Assembly (NCBI GenBank): GCA_032622095.1
Contig: CP136066.1
Span: forward strand, 110,381,319-110,445,318
Reading direction: 5' to 3'
DNA length: 64,000 nucleotides
Source of the DNA: Siphonodentalium dalli
Lineage: Eukaryota; Mollusca; Scaphopoda; Gadilida; Siphonodentaliidae
In this document: one piece after another, positions 32,861-44,000 of the stretch
Numbering within the stretch: position 1 is the first letter of the stretch
Layout: each line of letters opens with the position of its first letter
The notes under the pieces: generated by a model
Databases searched by the model: none
Told to the model about the DNA's origin: nothing
Seen by the model: only the letters and a program-made list of their open reading frames with translations
Program-made: the position numbers and the translations under genes

Positions 32861-33994
32861 TACCGGAAAAATAATTCGATCGGACATGCAGGCCCATTAA
32901 TATGGCGTGTTGATGGCAAAGGTATCCACTTTCCAAACATATCCAAAGTTGTATACGTTTTGAATTGTGTCATGCAGGTCAGCAAAAATTCAAATAATGG
33001 TATCTTCTGAACTATAAATAGCGTACATGCATGCTTTCGTCGCCCAAAAGCGACAAATAGCCAATAGCGTTCTCAATTGCAATTGAGAACGCTATTGGCA
33101 TGTCAGCTTTATTTGTGGTTGTTATCGACCTATTGCTTTTTAAACGATTTTGTGGCGTTTGTGGTGATTGAAAGTATTTTTCCTTGTATTTTGCCTGGTG
33201 AGGGAAACTTTGCATAGTTGATGTCAATCGAAGCGGGCATCTTTAAGTCGAATGAGCTATAGAACTCTCTCAACTCTCTAATAGTCGGAACATACAACCG
33301 TTGTCAATATGCTTTCGAATGATATCAGTTTATCTTTCTCGGTGTAACTTCAGAATACGATATCTGCAATGATCATATGTGTATGCAATTAGTTGCCGCA
33401 TTGACTCGATACACAACGCATTCAATTATATATGTAAGGGCCACCCAGTTCATTTGTCCCAAGACAGAGAATATCAAATGAACACCATGCACCATATATA
33501 TACCAGTATCAAAGACACGAATATATAGCGCGCTGTGGTCTATATATCGTAGGCATAAATGGTACATAACATGCATGAGATCAACCGTGCACAGATTTTC
33601 TGATATAATGAATTCCGATCGGGTTTGTCGATAACTCGCTTGCGCTTACAAATGGTAATTTTTCGCCTAATGTATTTTTGAACTGCTGGTGATCTTTAAA
33701 GTTTAAAACGGTTTTTAATTATACATGTAGCATTTGCATTTCTCATAACACGAATCACACTAGTCTGCGTGTATCGGAATGCTCAATGTTTTTACATAAA
33801 AGATAAACCTTGACGTGACAATATGGTCTCCGCCGGGGTGGGGGGGGGGGGGGGGGGGGTCCAACTTAATGTTGAAATTTTCCTCAAACTTTCCAACTGT
33901 TTGAATTATCCAACCTGACACATTCAATGATTTCAAATTTTCTAATCGGATGCCTTACAGTACCAACAAAAAAATACCGAGAATAGGGAAATGT
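32861..33994. other. Non-genic stretch with a G-run
   Basis: Holds the 38-bp palindrome listed separately and a G19 run (33841-33859). Short ORFs here show no recognised domain. Confidence 0.4.
33061..33098. repeat. Perfect 38-bp palindrome
   Basis: CCAATAGCGTTCTCAATTG followed immediately by its reverse complement, with no loop. Confidence 0.95.
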
Positions 33995-34640
33995 TCGACT
34001 TTCGCCCCCATATCATCAGATTCCACCAATGTCGCTTCATTTATCAGAATCAATTAATTGCCCCCAAAATAATGCTAACCACAGTCAACTATAGTATAAA
34101 ATTGCCCAAAACCTGTTATTTATCAACATTTTGTTTAACGAAATTTTGCCGGTTTGTAAAATATTTGACACAAAAAAGCCACTTGATTTTATCATCTTCA
34201 TCCGCAATTTGGTCCGAGACCGTCTTCTTGTCGACTTTTACTGGGCCACTAAATATTATTGGTGGTGAAAATAATAGATTTAAAAAATCGATATCTGATC
34301 ACTCTGAGCTTTGATGGGTGGTTTCCTCGACTCGAATCAGATATCTTTTTTACCCCAGAAGCCAAGGAAATAGTAAAGTGTGAGCGTTAATTCGGATTAT
34401 GATTCTTTAAGTTAATTATCAGCTTACAAGCAAAAGAAAAATCTTAGCTATCACAATCGATCGTTTGGCACGGACATCGCAAAATACACAAAATCATGCG
34501 TCAGTTTTACCCTGTAAACGAGTACAAACGATCTTAATTTAGAACGCTCTTTATGATTTAACGCTTTTTTTGGCGAAGGAAGCATGAACGTTCTTTATAA
34601 GAGACGATCATTGTAATTTTGCTAGACTGACAAATATTCA
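33995..34640 (+). repeat. Dispersed repeats R2 (copy 4) and R3 (copy 2), joined
   Basis: 33995-34410 carries the R2 landmarks (CATATCATCAGATTCCACCA, CTTCATTTATCAGAATCAAT, CCGCAATTTGGTCCGAGACC, GCGTTAATTCGGATTATGAT). 34411-34640 carries the R3 landmarks (GCGTCAGTTTTACCCTGTAA, GAACGCTCTTTATGATTTAA, GTTCTTTATAAGAGACGATC, GCTAGACTGAC). Their adjacency suggests one composite element of about 650 bp. Confidence 0.8.
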
Positions 34641-34732
34641 AAACGGACTTCCTCTTTTGATAGTCGATATCTGGCCATCAAAACCTCCTGTTAATGGACC
34701 CATATCGATATATCACTTTTTTCTGTTATCGA

Positions 34733-34775
34733 AAACGTACCTATTGTGGTTTTGTGGTGTCAAATCGGACAGAGC
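34733..34775 (-). repeat. Short repeat X fragment
   Basis: GAAAACGTACCTATTGTGGT then GTGTCAAATCGGACAG matches the outer end of the inverted X arm (AAAACGTACATATTGTGGTT, GTCAACTCGGATAGG) with substitutions. It lies in the intron side of the exon at 34848-35529. Confidence 0.6.
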
Positions 34776-34841
34776 TTCTTCATATTCTACATTTACGATC
34801 TTTATTTTAGAAAATCGCGTTCAATCACGTGACGATTCAAC

Positions 34842-34847
34842 ACTTAC
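34842..34847 (-). other. Predicted 5' splice site (GTAAGT)
   Basis: On the minus strand the exon ends ...ACAA and the next bases are GTAAGTG, the near-ideal U1 snRNA pairing sequence. The unspliced frame meets a stop three codons on. Confidence 0.6.
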
Positions 34848-35529
34848 TTGTATTGCGTTCCGGGGTTATATTCTTGACAAAATTTTGTAGATCTTTGAGT
34901 AACAATCCTTGCGAACTAAGAAGATCCTTGACCGCGGATATAATCCAGTCAACCTTCTTCTTTAAAACGGTGACGTCATTAGAATTGTCATCAACAATTG
35001 TTTTAAGACTAGCATAATCCACATTGCACTGTTCGTGTACGTTCTCGATCTTCCGCGCGACGCTATTTATAGAGCCATCAATGTCCAGCTTCAACTGATC
35101 AACTTCCTGATCGTTTTTATATCGCAGCGCCTTTTCGCTGTGTAAACCGTCAACTAAACTGTTGACTGAAATATTAATAGTCCTCAACTTTGACTGGAAG
35201 TCTAATAATTGTCTTTCTATATTGGAATGATCAACGCTTGGGGCGACAACACCGGTACCACCTCCAGCAGGATTTCGAAAATCTACCATAACTAAATCCA
35301 TGTCAAGTTGGTGGCGACTTTCTAAGTACTCGAACTCTTGCCGCAGAAGTTTCAACTGTCGATATACCGGCACTCTTGGTCCTTTTCTGTTGCCCTTTTT
35401 GGGTCCCCTGTTGCCCTTCCGTTTGGAACCTCGTTTCCGACTAGCTTCGACGGACCATACCAACGAATCCAAATAAAGAAGAAGACACCAGACTAAAACG
35501 AAAAAATCTGCGAAACGCCTAAGATCCAT
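34848..35529 (-). CDS. First coding exon of a secreted coiled-coil protein
   Basis: I start at the ATG at 35529-35527 rather than the one at 35562. It has a better context (AAAATGG), and it makes MDLRRFADFFVLVWCLLLYL the N-terminus, a clear signal peptide with a 15-residue hydrophobic core and a likely cut near VWSVEA. Next come a basic, glycine-rich stretch (residues about 31-55, with KRKGNRGPKKGNRKGP), a heptad-like segment (about 58-85), a glycine patch (GGGTGVV) and a long charged region (about 105-220) with hydrophobic spacing typical of coiled coils. At 34847 the sequence GTAAGTG gives a strong 5' splice site after 227 codons plus one base (phase 1 intron). Without splicing the frame ends three codons later, so the protein continues in a downstream exon that I could not find. 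Extracellular molecules with an N-terminal coil and a C-terminal globular domain (fibrinogen-related or C1q-like) have this layout, but that is a guess. Confidence 0.65.
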
Positions 35530-35762
35530 TTTACATTGCCTCAATATGCTATGAACTAACAACGCTCATCATATTCATTAAGCACTTCAAGCGCACTGGG
35601 ACGCTTAGGTAAGTTATGTTTGACATATTTTCGGAAAATGTTTCTAATTTGTCTGACTGATTATCCTTGCGTGAGTGCTTCTCTGTGCCGAGTCCCTTCC
35701 TCGAGCGAGCGGCGATGGATAATGACGCCTTGTGCGCATCGCATGGAATAACCTCCTGAAAT
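35530..35762. other. Upstream region of the secreted-protein exon
   Basis: This would hold the 5' untranslated region and promoter. No clear TATA box or initiator could be picked out. It is less AT-rich than its surroundings. Confidence 0.35.
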
Positions 35763-35922
35763 CGATTAGGCTCATAATAAACACTGCGTTGGATAGGTCG
35801 TATCAGTGTGAGTGGCGTAAAGGATACACGTCGTCAGGCTCACAATGAGCACTGCGCGAGATAGGTCGTCTCTCAGTGTGCGCTGCGTAAAGGATACACG
35901 CGGTCCAACTCACAGGTTACAA
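35763..35922 (+). repeat. 71-bp satellite, outlying block
   Basis: Two to three units of the satellite at 36355-37085: GGCTCAYAATRARCACTGCG, GATAGGTCGTMTC, AGTGTGAGTGGCGTAAAGGA, TACACG. Confidence 0.85.
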
Positions 35923-36354
35923 ACACTTAATTATTTTCCATAGGCGACAGTATTAGCTAGAAGTCCCGCCGGCCATGGGTTAAGTCTATTTGAACTTCAA
36001 GTGGTCAATTTTCTCTTAGAACGTCATCCGCTGCACCAGTATGTGACAACAAACGCGCCCTTTTCGGTATTTTTTTCAAACGATAATCATGCATTTCCAC
36101 AACTACCCCATTTACTGCACAAAAATCAGCAGCATAAAAATACCCAGACCCCTTCTATAACTTCGGGACCCACCAGACTCTTCCTGGACATCTAAACATA
36201 CATGCTCGCCATATTTACGTAGGCTATGATTTTCTGTTCCCGCTTAGAGATATTTCCCTCAATGATAATCAACCAATCAGCAGCCAGAATTTTTTGTTTA
36301 TGCTGACTCGAGTTTCCCTATCCAAATTCAAGAAGCGTAACTCTATATAATTAG
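35923..36354. other. Stretch between satellite blocks
   Basis: No repeat match or credible gene. A 64-codon ORF (36001-36195) shows nothing recognisable. Confidence 0.4.
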
Positions 36355-37085
36355 TTGCTTGTAGCCATAAAGGATAAACGTGGTCAGGTTTATAATGAAC
36401 ACTGCGTGCATGGGATATGTCACATCAATGTGATTGGCGTAAAGGATACACGTGGCCAGGCCCACACTGAGCTCTGCGCGAGATAGGTCGTCTGTTTGAG
36501 CGGCGTAAACGATACACGTGTGGTCAGGCTCACAATGAATACTAAGTTGTATAGATCGCCTCAATGTGATTGGCGTAAAGGATACACGTGACCAGGCTCA
36601 CAAGGAGCTCTGCGCGAGATAGTCTCACAATGAATACAAAGTGGTATAGGTCGTCTCAATGTGATTGGCTTAAAGGATACACGTGGTCAGACCCACAATG
36701 AATACTAAGTGGTATTGGTCGCCTCAATGTGATTGGCGTCAAGCATAGACGTGCCCAGGCTCACAATGAGCTCTGCGCGAGATAGGCTCACAAGGAATAC
36801 TAAGTGGTATAGGTCGTCTCAATGTGATTGGCTTAAAGGAATACACGCGGTCAGGCTCACAATGAATACTAAGTGGTATAGATCGCCTCAATGTGATTGT
36901 CGTAAATGATACACGTGACCAGGCTCACAAGGAGCTCTGCGCGAGATAGTCTCACAATGAATACAAAGTGGTATAGGTCGTCTCAATGTGATTGACTTAA
37001 AGGATACACGTGGTCATGCTCACAATGAATACTAAGTGGTATAGGTCGCCTCAATGCGATTGGCGTCAAGCATACACGTAAATAG
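36355..37085 (+). repeat. 71-bp satellite with higher-order repeat structure
   Basis: Tandem units with GATTGGCGTAAAGGATACAC, GTGGTCAGGCTCACAATGAA, TACTAAGTGGTATAGGTCGT, CTCAATGT. Short variants carrying GGAGCTCTGCGCGAGATAG are interspersed. The run beginning ACCAGGCTCACAAGGAGCTC at 36591 recurs with the same order of variants at 36918, a higher-order period of about 327 bp. Confidence 0.9.
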
Positions 37086-37289
37086 AACGAGTTTGAGATA
37101 CCTTTTATCACATGATCAAATAAACGCGAAGTAACGCGAAGTATTCATCGAAAACAACAATCATAAACTTCAGCAATCGCAAGTCATTTAAATAATGACG
37201 TGACGTCATCGCACGCGCTAATATTACACGTGTGTCTTACCAATAGTTATGAAGCTGGTTTTGTGGGTTAATTATGTGATAAAAATATT
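37086..37289. other. Short spacer, no recognised gene
   Basis: Nothing recognisable. Confidence 0.35.
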
Positions 37290-37915
37290 TTCGTAACAGT
37301 TGATTCACTTGTTACGGTCTGGTACGGCTGTTTCGGTAACATTTTCAAAGCCAGCATTTTTCTCAGGGGGCGATACGTTGTTGTAGTCATGGTACGGGCT
37401 GGTACGGTGCGTTACAATCATTTTGGATTCATTTCGAACAAAATATTTTCGTAACAATTGATTCAATCGTAAATGGAGGAATTGGGACCGACAAAATCGT
37501 GGATAGTTTGTTCACGCGATTGCGATGTCGTCGTACATGATAATATCGTAGGTTGTTCGTAAGCATGTGATTGACTACCCTGCGATCTTTCCAGCCACGA
37601 TTTTTTCCTACACACGACTGCGATTACGTCGCAAGTGGCGGTATCCAAGGATACGCCACGATTTCGAATCTAAAATCAAACAGTGCTTGATATTTATTTT
37701 TTAGACTTGCGATATTGACGTGAGCATGCGCAGTCTAATCCTTCCACTTACGATTGAATAGTGGTCGTCTGAACGTTCACTTATACGGCTGTTATACGGT
37801 AAACTTTTCAAAGCCAGCATTTTTCCCAGGGGGGGGGGGCGATACGTTGTTGCAATCATGGTACGGTGCGTTACAATCATTTTGGATTAATTTCGAACAA
37901 GGTCGACCACGGTAA
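37290..37915 (+). repeat. Direct repeat pair of about 115-150 bp, offset about 470
   Basis: 37340-37440 and 37803-37903 share TTTTCAAAGCCAGCATTTTT, CGATACGTTGTTG, GGTACGGTGCGTTACAATCA and TTTTGGATT. The second copy has a G-run (CAGGGGGGGGGGGC) where the first has CAGGGGGC. Confidence 0.85.
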
Positions 37916-38529
37916 TATTAGTAGTTATATAAATACAATAAAAAACTTCAAAATGGCTAGTTTCGATAAGATATAAATTTCTGAAAATCTCCTGATGATT
38001 GAGATAAAACGAATTATTGGGCTGATTTGGATAAAACAAAATAGTTTTCGACTGGCGTGAAACTGGCCGCTAGATTGGTCGTGTAACATTGTACCAAGGT
38101 GAACCAGTGATAAACCAAGGTACGGCAAATGGATATATAGTTTTCGATGCTCACGTTTCTTGCCATATATGCCTGGGCTTAACGTTTGTTAACTTCACAT
38201 TTGTATATAATCGGAAAGAAAGATGTGCATCGGTGCTACTCTGTGTCCCAGCTATATTCACCGCTGTGACATACATGTAGGTCGTCTGTGCGAGTGCGCA
38301 ATTGATACTCGTTGCCGATTCACTGTCTTGCAGTCAGCACGTCACGCGTTACTCACATCAGCATACTGGCCATGACCATATATCTTGTACGTACTATTCC
38401 GTATAAAAGTGAAGTTTCTCAAAGTCACTTAAATGATTAAGTTGAACTATCCGCACACACGAAATACGACTAGTCCATCCAACAACTAGCATAATAAATG
38501 AGTCGAAATATCGCACTTATGTAACGTAC
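37916..38529. other. Stretch with no recognised gene
   Basis: Short ORFs only. It could include the 5' part of the decayed gene that follows. Confidence 0.4.
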
Positions 38530-40057
38530 ATGTTAATATGCACACATGTGGCATATAAACACATGCACCAATTGAACAGAATATTTTCGTTGCGTAAGAC
38601 AGCTGAAGTTGTAACGGTTTACACAGTCGCCGAGGCAGTAAACTTAGTGCAAGCTATTGACGGTCGTATAAGTGAGAATGTAATACTTATCATATGTATA
38701 TATCATGTGTCGTGTCTCACTACATCTGACACAATTACTACCGGTAGTCATTCTGATGACGTCCTTGTTGATATTATTGATGGCAGTATATACAGAAAAG
38801 ATAAGCTTATATTGTCCGATCCGGACAACATATAGGAATTATCCTTTATCAAGATGCCTTTGAAGTTGCGAATCTGCCAACAGAAGCACCATAGACCCCT
38901 TCAGGTTGGTTTGCTTTGTCGGTATGTAGATTTCAAAATTTTTAATCAGGATTCCATATTTAATTGCCTTATTGAAGATTTGACGGTTTTGGAAGAAAGT
39001 GTCATTGTTTTACATAAGTATAACTGGACTATGAATTGTGTACTTTTGGCGATAGTGGGGGACAATTTAGGTTCACACCGCATTGGAGGCTTCACAGACA
39101 ATTTCAGTACAACAATTCATATGTGCAGGTATGGTGAAATCACAAGGGAATCTTGTTTTTGTACAAAAACCTTATCTAACTGGAAAAGTTAGTCACGTTT
39201 CTGAATGTGATGGTTCGGGTATTATTTGTGGAATTAAAGGTACTACTGTTTTCAATAAGTTGAAATATTAGCATGTATGATAACCTGGTTTGCCTTCTTG
39301 TATAGGACATGATCTCTTCGAACATTTAGTTTCATATGATTTAGCTTTGTGTTTAAAATATATGATAACAACAGTAAAATGGTTCACAAATGAGCTAGGT
39401 CTGTAACTGAATCGACAGTTGTCCCAATTCTGCTTCCTTGGAAATGATGCTAGTATTAAACTAAATCAGTTAAAAGCAGATTGTTTTACAATAGGACGTC
39501 AACCTGTGCAAACCTCGTGTTTATAGGCTTCTACCTATCGTCATTTGTTATAAAAGTTTGGCAATTTGTCCTTATTCGGGAAATTGTTGAAAGTGAGTGG
39601 CCCCAAACTCGGCACTGGCTTGATAGCATTAAAAGTCTTAATCGAAGTCCATCTCGCTACAAGGCAGCAGCTATTGCCTGACACACCACTTTGATCAAAA
39701 TACCATTACCTTCTCACTAAGTCGATCTCTGTTTAAAATGTGGGCCTCTCATTCCACTGTGGACTTTGAGGTTTGAAAGTAAGCTCTCTTATTTTAAACG
39801 ATGGCTACCACAATATGGAACATTTTAGATATTAACCCAGCGTGCCCAAAAACGTTTACAAGTTGTGGTTGGTGAATAAAATTGGCTATTCTGCCTTATA
39901 TCCATTGAAAACTAACATATCTGATTCAACTTGGTTAATTGTTAGTATTGTAACCACTGACATTACAAGAAATATTTTATTTTACTCTCACAAACTTCAC
40001 ATAAATATCGACAAAATTTCACTTTTCAGGTTTGGAAAATATTTGTTAAAGTAAATT
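38530..40057 (+). pseudogene. Decayed multicopy gene, probably transposon-derived
   Basis: Plus-strand frames read in order: 38854-39192 has VGLLCRYVDFKIFNQDSIFN and LLAIVGDNLGSHRIGGF then a Cys-containing stretch (CRYGEITRESCFC); 39300-39480 has IGHDLFEHLVSYDLALCLKY and ITTVKWFTNEL, then LNQLKADCFT; 39690-39810 has KCGPLIPLWTLRFESKLSYF. The combination GDNLGSH.IGGF, then HDLFE.LV..LAL, then GPL..WTLRFESK..YFK, belongs to a protein family I recall as multicopy and unnamed in invertebrate and fish genomes. At least three stops or frame changes separate the blocks, so the copy is dead. Enzyme activity is unknown; I do not see a clear DDE triad. Confidence 0.6.
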
Positions 40058-40485
40058 GTAACTATAACTTTGGTATGAAAGGTGTTTATTGTTTTTGATC
40101 TATTTTACAGGTGTCACACTAAGGTGTTTATAGACCAAATTACACAAGATGGCTTCCAAAATGGCAACCAACTTCGTTAAACAGTTCAGTTTTCACATAT
40201 ATCCGGAACATTATTATATGCTGTTCCGAAAAGTTAGCAAATATTGTGACCCACTTGGTTATTATGCATGTTAGGTAATCAACTGACAACTAAATATTCT
40301 ATATAGTTGCCCCAGTTCATCACGGGTCATGGCAAATTCATTTTAAAGTTGCAGTATGAATTTTTGCCGAAAACGGCTTTTGGGATTTTTGAAAGGACAT
40401 GTGCAGAACTTTGAAATGGAACTGAGATGAACCATAACCATATGGCTATTGTGGCCCATTTTAGGATCAAAATTAATCAACTTGA
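40058..40485. other. Stretch with no recognised gene
   Basis: Follows the decayed gene and may include its 3' untranslated part. No repeat match seen. Confidence 0.35.
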
Positions 40486-41880
40486 TACAAGATAGAGGCC
40501 AAGATGTATACATGGAGTGGCTGTATGGTTGTATGTTTATGTGTGGATGTACGGTATACACGATGTGGCTGTATGGATACTGATGTGGTGTGTGGGTATA
40601 GCGAGAGCAGCTACATGCTTACATGATCATCTTTGTGATTTTATGTATATATGGAGTGACTGGTCATAGTGGAATGTACATGTGTACCTTGGGTGGCTAT
40701 TGGCACAGGTGGGTGTTCGTGAATATGTACAGGGAGTGCATGTATGGCCAATTACGAGGTGAATATGTGTACAAGGAATGAATGTATGATCATGAATGTG
40801 GTAAATATGTATACAGGGAGTGACTATGTTGACATGTGTCAGGTGTAGGAATATACCTGGTGTACATGTATAGTGACTCATGACTGTATGGTAATGTGTG
40901 ATGTGTACGGGTATACACGAGTGTGGCTGTATGGTCATGGGCGAGAGGTATGCGTATAACACGTGTGGATACATGTATACGACCATTAGTGATGTGTATA
41001 TGTATACTCGGGGTGACTCTATGGTCATCAGTGTGGTGTATATATCTATATTGAGTGGCTCTTTCGCAATGGGTGTGTCGGATAGATATACAGGGAGTGA
41101 CCATGTGAGGTGAATTGGTTTTCCAGTAGTGACTATATGATCATGAATGTGGTGAATAGGTATACAGTGAGTCACTATATGATCATGAGTCAGGTGTAGG
41201 AGTTTACCTGGTGTGCCTCTATGGTGATTCATGACGGTGTGGGTGTACGAGTATACACAAGTGTGGTTGTTTGGTCATGGGTGAGGGGTATTTGTATAAA
41301 GCGAGTGGCTATAAGACAATTGGTGAGGTGCATATGTATACACGGGGTTAAATCTATGGTCATGGGTGCGGTGTATATGTATATATTGGGTGGCTATTTG
41401 GCCATGGGTGTGGAGCATAGGTGTACATGGAGTGACTATGGCCACTGGTGAGGTCAATAGGTACACAGTGTTTGACTGTCTGGTCATCAATGTGGTGAAT
41501 GTGTATAGCGAGAGTGGCGAGAGTATACATGCTCTGCCTGCATTGTTACTGATGGATGTATGGTCATGTGTGGTGTGTGTGGGTATACATATATAATACT
41601 AAGGATTATTTATCGTACATATGCCTATTACATGTTTTTTATTTTAATGTGTAACTTTTCGTGTATTAACTGTTATCTGCAACTGCCTCCATTGGTGTAT
41701 TGCAATAAATCATCTTATCTTATCTTACGTGTGGCTGTACGGTCATCGGAGAGGTTTATGTGTATAAAACGAGCAACTATATTGTCATATTTGTGGTGAT
41801 TATGTATATATATGGAGGGAATGTATGGTCCTGGGTGGTTTGTACATGTGCAAATTGGGTGGCTATCGCTTAAAATATAT
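40486..41880 (+). repeat. GT-rich minisatellite of about 50 bp, interrupted once
   Basis: A degenerate unit with GTGWATATGTATACANGGAG, TGRCTRTATGGTCATGGGTG recurs throughout. It creates long artefactual ORFs on both strands, including a 201-codon one with repeated HIHDHIVTPC-like text. The array is interrupted by a LINE-like 3' end at about 41585-41727. Units vary from about 46 to 60 bp. Confidence 0.9.
41585..41727 (+). mobile_element. LINE 3' end with TTATC tail inside the minisatellite
   Basis: About 140 bp unlike the array, ending TTGCAATAAATCATCTTATC, TTATCTTACG. An AATAAA signal is followed by three TTATC units, the same tail style as the LINE end at 47234. Confidence 0.6.
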
Positions 41881-42059
41881 GTTATTCGATAGATAGGTCA
41901 TGTCAGAGAGTTCTCTTTATTGGTGGCGTTTATGCACAATGAAGGAAATGTTAAACGATTTTCCTGGCAATAGTTGATAAATTTGTATGCTATAAACTTA
42001 TTTAGTTTACATATCAAATTGCTATTGTTTATTGAAGGAAGGTAGTCCACACGCATGTG
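41881..42059. other. Short spacer, no recognised gene
   Basis: Nothing recognisable. Confidence 0.35.
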
Positions 42060-43140
42060 ACATGCCGTCGTACATTGATTACAAAGCTGCACAGCCCCTG
42101 TTTAGACAGTCTTTGCGTTCTACACTTCGCCACATCGAGCAGGAAGTGAATGCAAAACTTGAATTCCAAGCGAAGACTAATGATTTGTAGTTTTGGAAAA
42201 CAATCAACTCGAATGATCGAGTGTCGCAAGCAAACGGTCTCTGTTCTGTTATGTCATTCGGTGATCAAATTCCTCGCAATCCACTTGATATCTTGTCCGC
42301 ATGATTGTCTTATTTCGAAAGCCTATATAAACCAGGTATCCATGCTGATCCGGATTTCGAGGAATCCATACGGATGCGATTATCGTCAAATTTCCAAGCA
42401 TCATACAAAGCCTTCGCATGCACTACTTTCTGTGAACCAATTATCGTTTCTAAACTGACGGATGTCATGAGAATTCTCAAACGTGGAAAATCTAGTGGTA
42501 TTGAAATGTAGTTAGCGAACATCTCTTACATGGAAGCGACTCGTTTGGGTCATTAGTGTGTACAATGGAATGTTAGACCTGGAGTGGATACGACCTTCCC
42601 AAAAAATTTACATCAATGTTCCCGTATTAAAGGGTTCAGCAAAACCCTTCAGGATGCGGTTTCCTATGCACGCGATCTAGATACAAGATCATGTGTGTGT
42701 TTCTTGGACTCTGCGAAGGCATTATTGTACAATTATACGATCTATAGGCTTAAAAGCTAAAATTATGTACGTTGTGGCAAGCGTGAACAAAAATTGTACC
42801 AGTCATGTAATATACGGCGGTTCGCTCTCGGAGCCTTTCCCTTTCTTCTATCTCGTAAACATAAATGAACTACTGAACTCTCTCTGTGATTCCGAACACG
42901 GTCTACATACCTCTTGTGTGGCACCACCAGCTGCTTGTGAATACTGCTCTCGTGTGTTGTCCAAAGCCGTTCTGGAAAGTTTGATTGATATCTGCTACAA
43001 ATATAGCCAGCAATTGAGTTTCGAATTATCATGTACAAAGAGTGTGCGAGCAACATGAAGTGGCTTCTCGGTGACAGACCACTAATATAATCGACGGAAT
43101 GTGTTCATCTCGGTACTAAGCAATGCAAATTTCAGTGCAT
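42060..43140 (+). pseudogene. Non-LTR retrotransposon, pre-palm to thumb region with internal deletion
   Basis: The plus-strand frame encodes YIDYKAAQPLFRQSLRSTLR and EQEVNAKLEFQAKTNDL (42071-42187), then after one stop FWKTINSNDRVSQANGL. It continues as SYFESLYKPGIHADPDFEES (about 42310-42370), LTDVMRILKRGKSSGIEM (to 42511), then VCFLDSAKALLYN (about 42692), a remnant of the first catalytic aspartate block. After a deletion come YGGSLSEPFPFFYLVNINEL and LESLIDICYKYSQQLSFE. The ADD box is missing. Sequence near 43080-43130 still encodes STECVHLGTKQCKF, the thumb start. It resembles the LINE at 17425 (LDV/LDS-KA block, THLGI/VHLGT). Dead copy. Confidence 0.85.
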
Positions 43141-44000
43141 GCCCGCCCGTTGTTCTCTATACTATATGAAAAGCTGTGGAAATCATATTTCAGTTTTTTG
43201 TTTGTTTTTTGTTATAATTTTTTTTATTGTAATATAATATTAAGGGATCGGGGCACAAGTTTTGACAACTTACAATTTGGCTGGCAATAGCTTATTGAAA
43301 ATGTGCACACCATTACAAATGACTAGTATGCTACAATTCGTATCATCTGAAAAGCTGAGGAAATCATATTTCAGTTTCGCTTTTTTTTAAACATATGTTA
43401 TTATAATATAATATTCCAATATCTGGACACAATCGGTGACTCTACTCTGCGTGCTTTCCTCCCTGGAACATAGTCTTGCATCAAATGGAGCATATTATTC
43501 TTGACTCATCAACCTACTTGCTCGCAATGTTTCATTGTATTCGTGTGAACTCAATATAGTATCGCTCAGCACTCACATATCAAGTTATAACAGCTACAAT
43601 ATAGACTCTCTCGTCTCACACGCACATGACTACTTTAAAACAATGCACAATACTTCTTTGCTGGCGCGCTTACAGCGACGTTGTGATAACCATGACCATG
43701 TATATACCATATAGTGTAACCTATCTGTACATAATCTTCTCCCCAGATTTGTCTCTTTGTTTTTGTGTATATTTTCGTCAGTGCAAAGAAGTTGGACAAT
43801 AAATTAACTTTAATGAACAAAGCTATCATTTTGCATTTTGTGTTTTATGCGCTGCTTTTCGAAATAGTACTAATCCGCCGAAATCGATGTAAATATTGTT
43901 GGCGCGATGCAAGTGACCACGGGAAATACGCGCCTATTCATCACCAGTGAGAGATATAAGGAAATGTCTAATGGCTTTTTAATGATATAATAGGGGTTTC
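43141..44000. other. Non-genic stretch with a direct repeat pair
   Basis: The block GAAAAGCTGWGGAAATCATA, TTTCAGTTT, then ATAATATAATATT, occurs at about 43167-43240 and 43350-43425. No gene. The following sequence to 44400 includes a GTGT-rich patch at 44030-44065 and an (AT)n run at 44323-44339. Confidence 0.6.

Noticed and set aside
40627-41232. 201-codon minus-strand ORF, His/Thr-rich and repetitive
   Set aside because: It is a by-product of the GT-rich minisatellite; other frames of the same array are also open, and the text simply repeats the unit.
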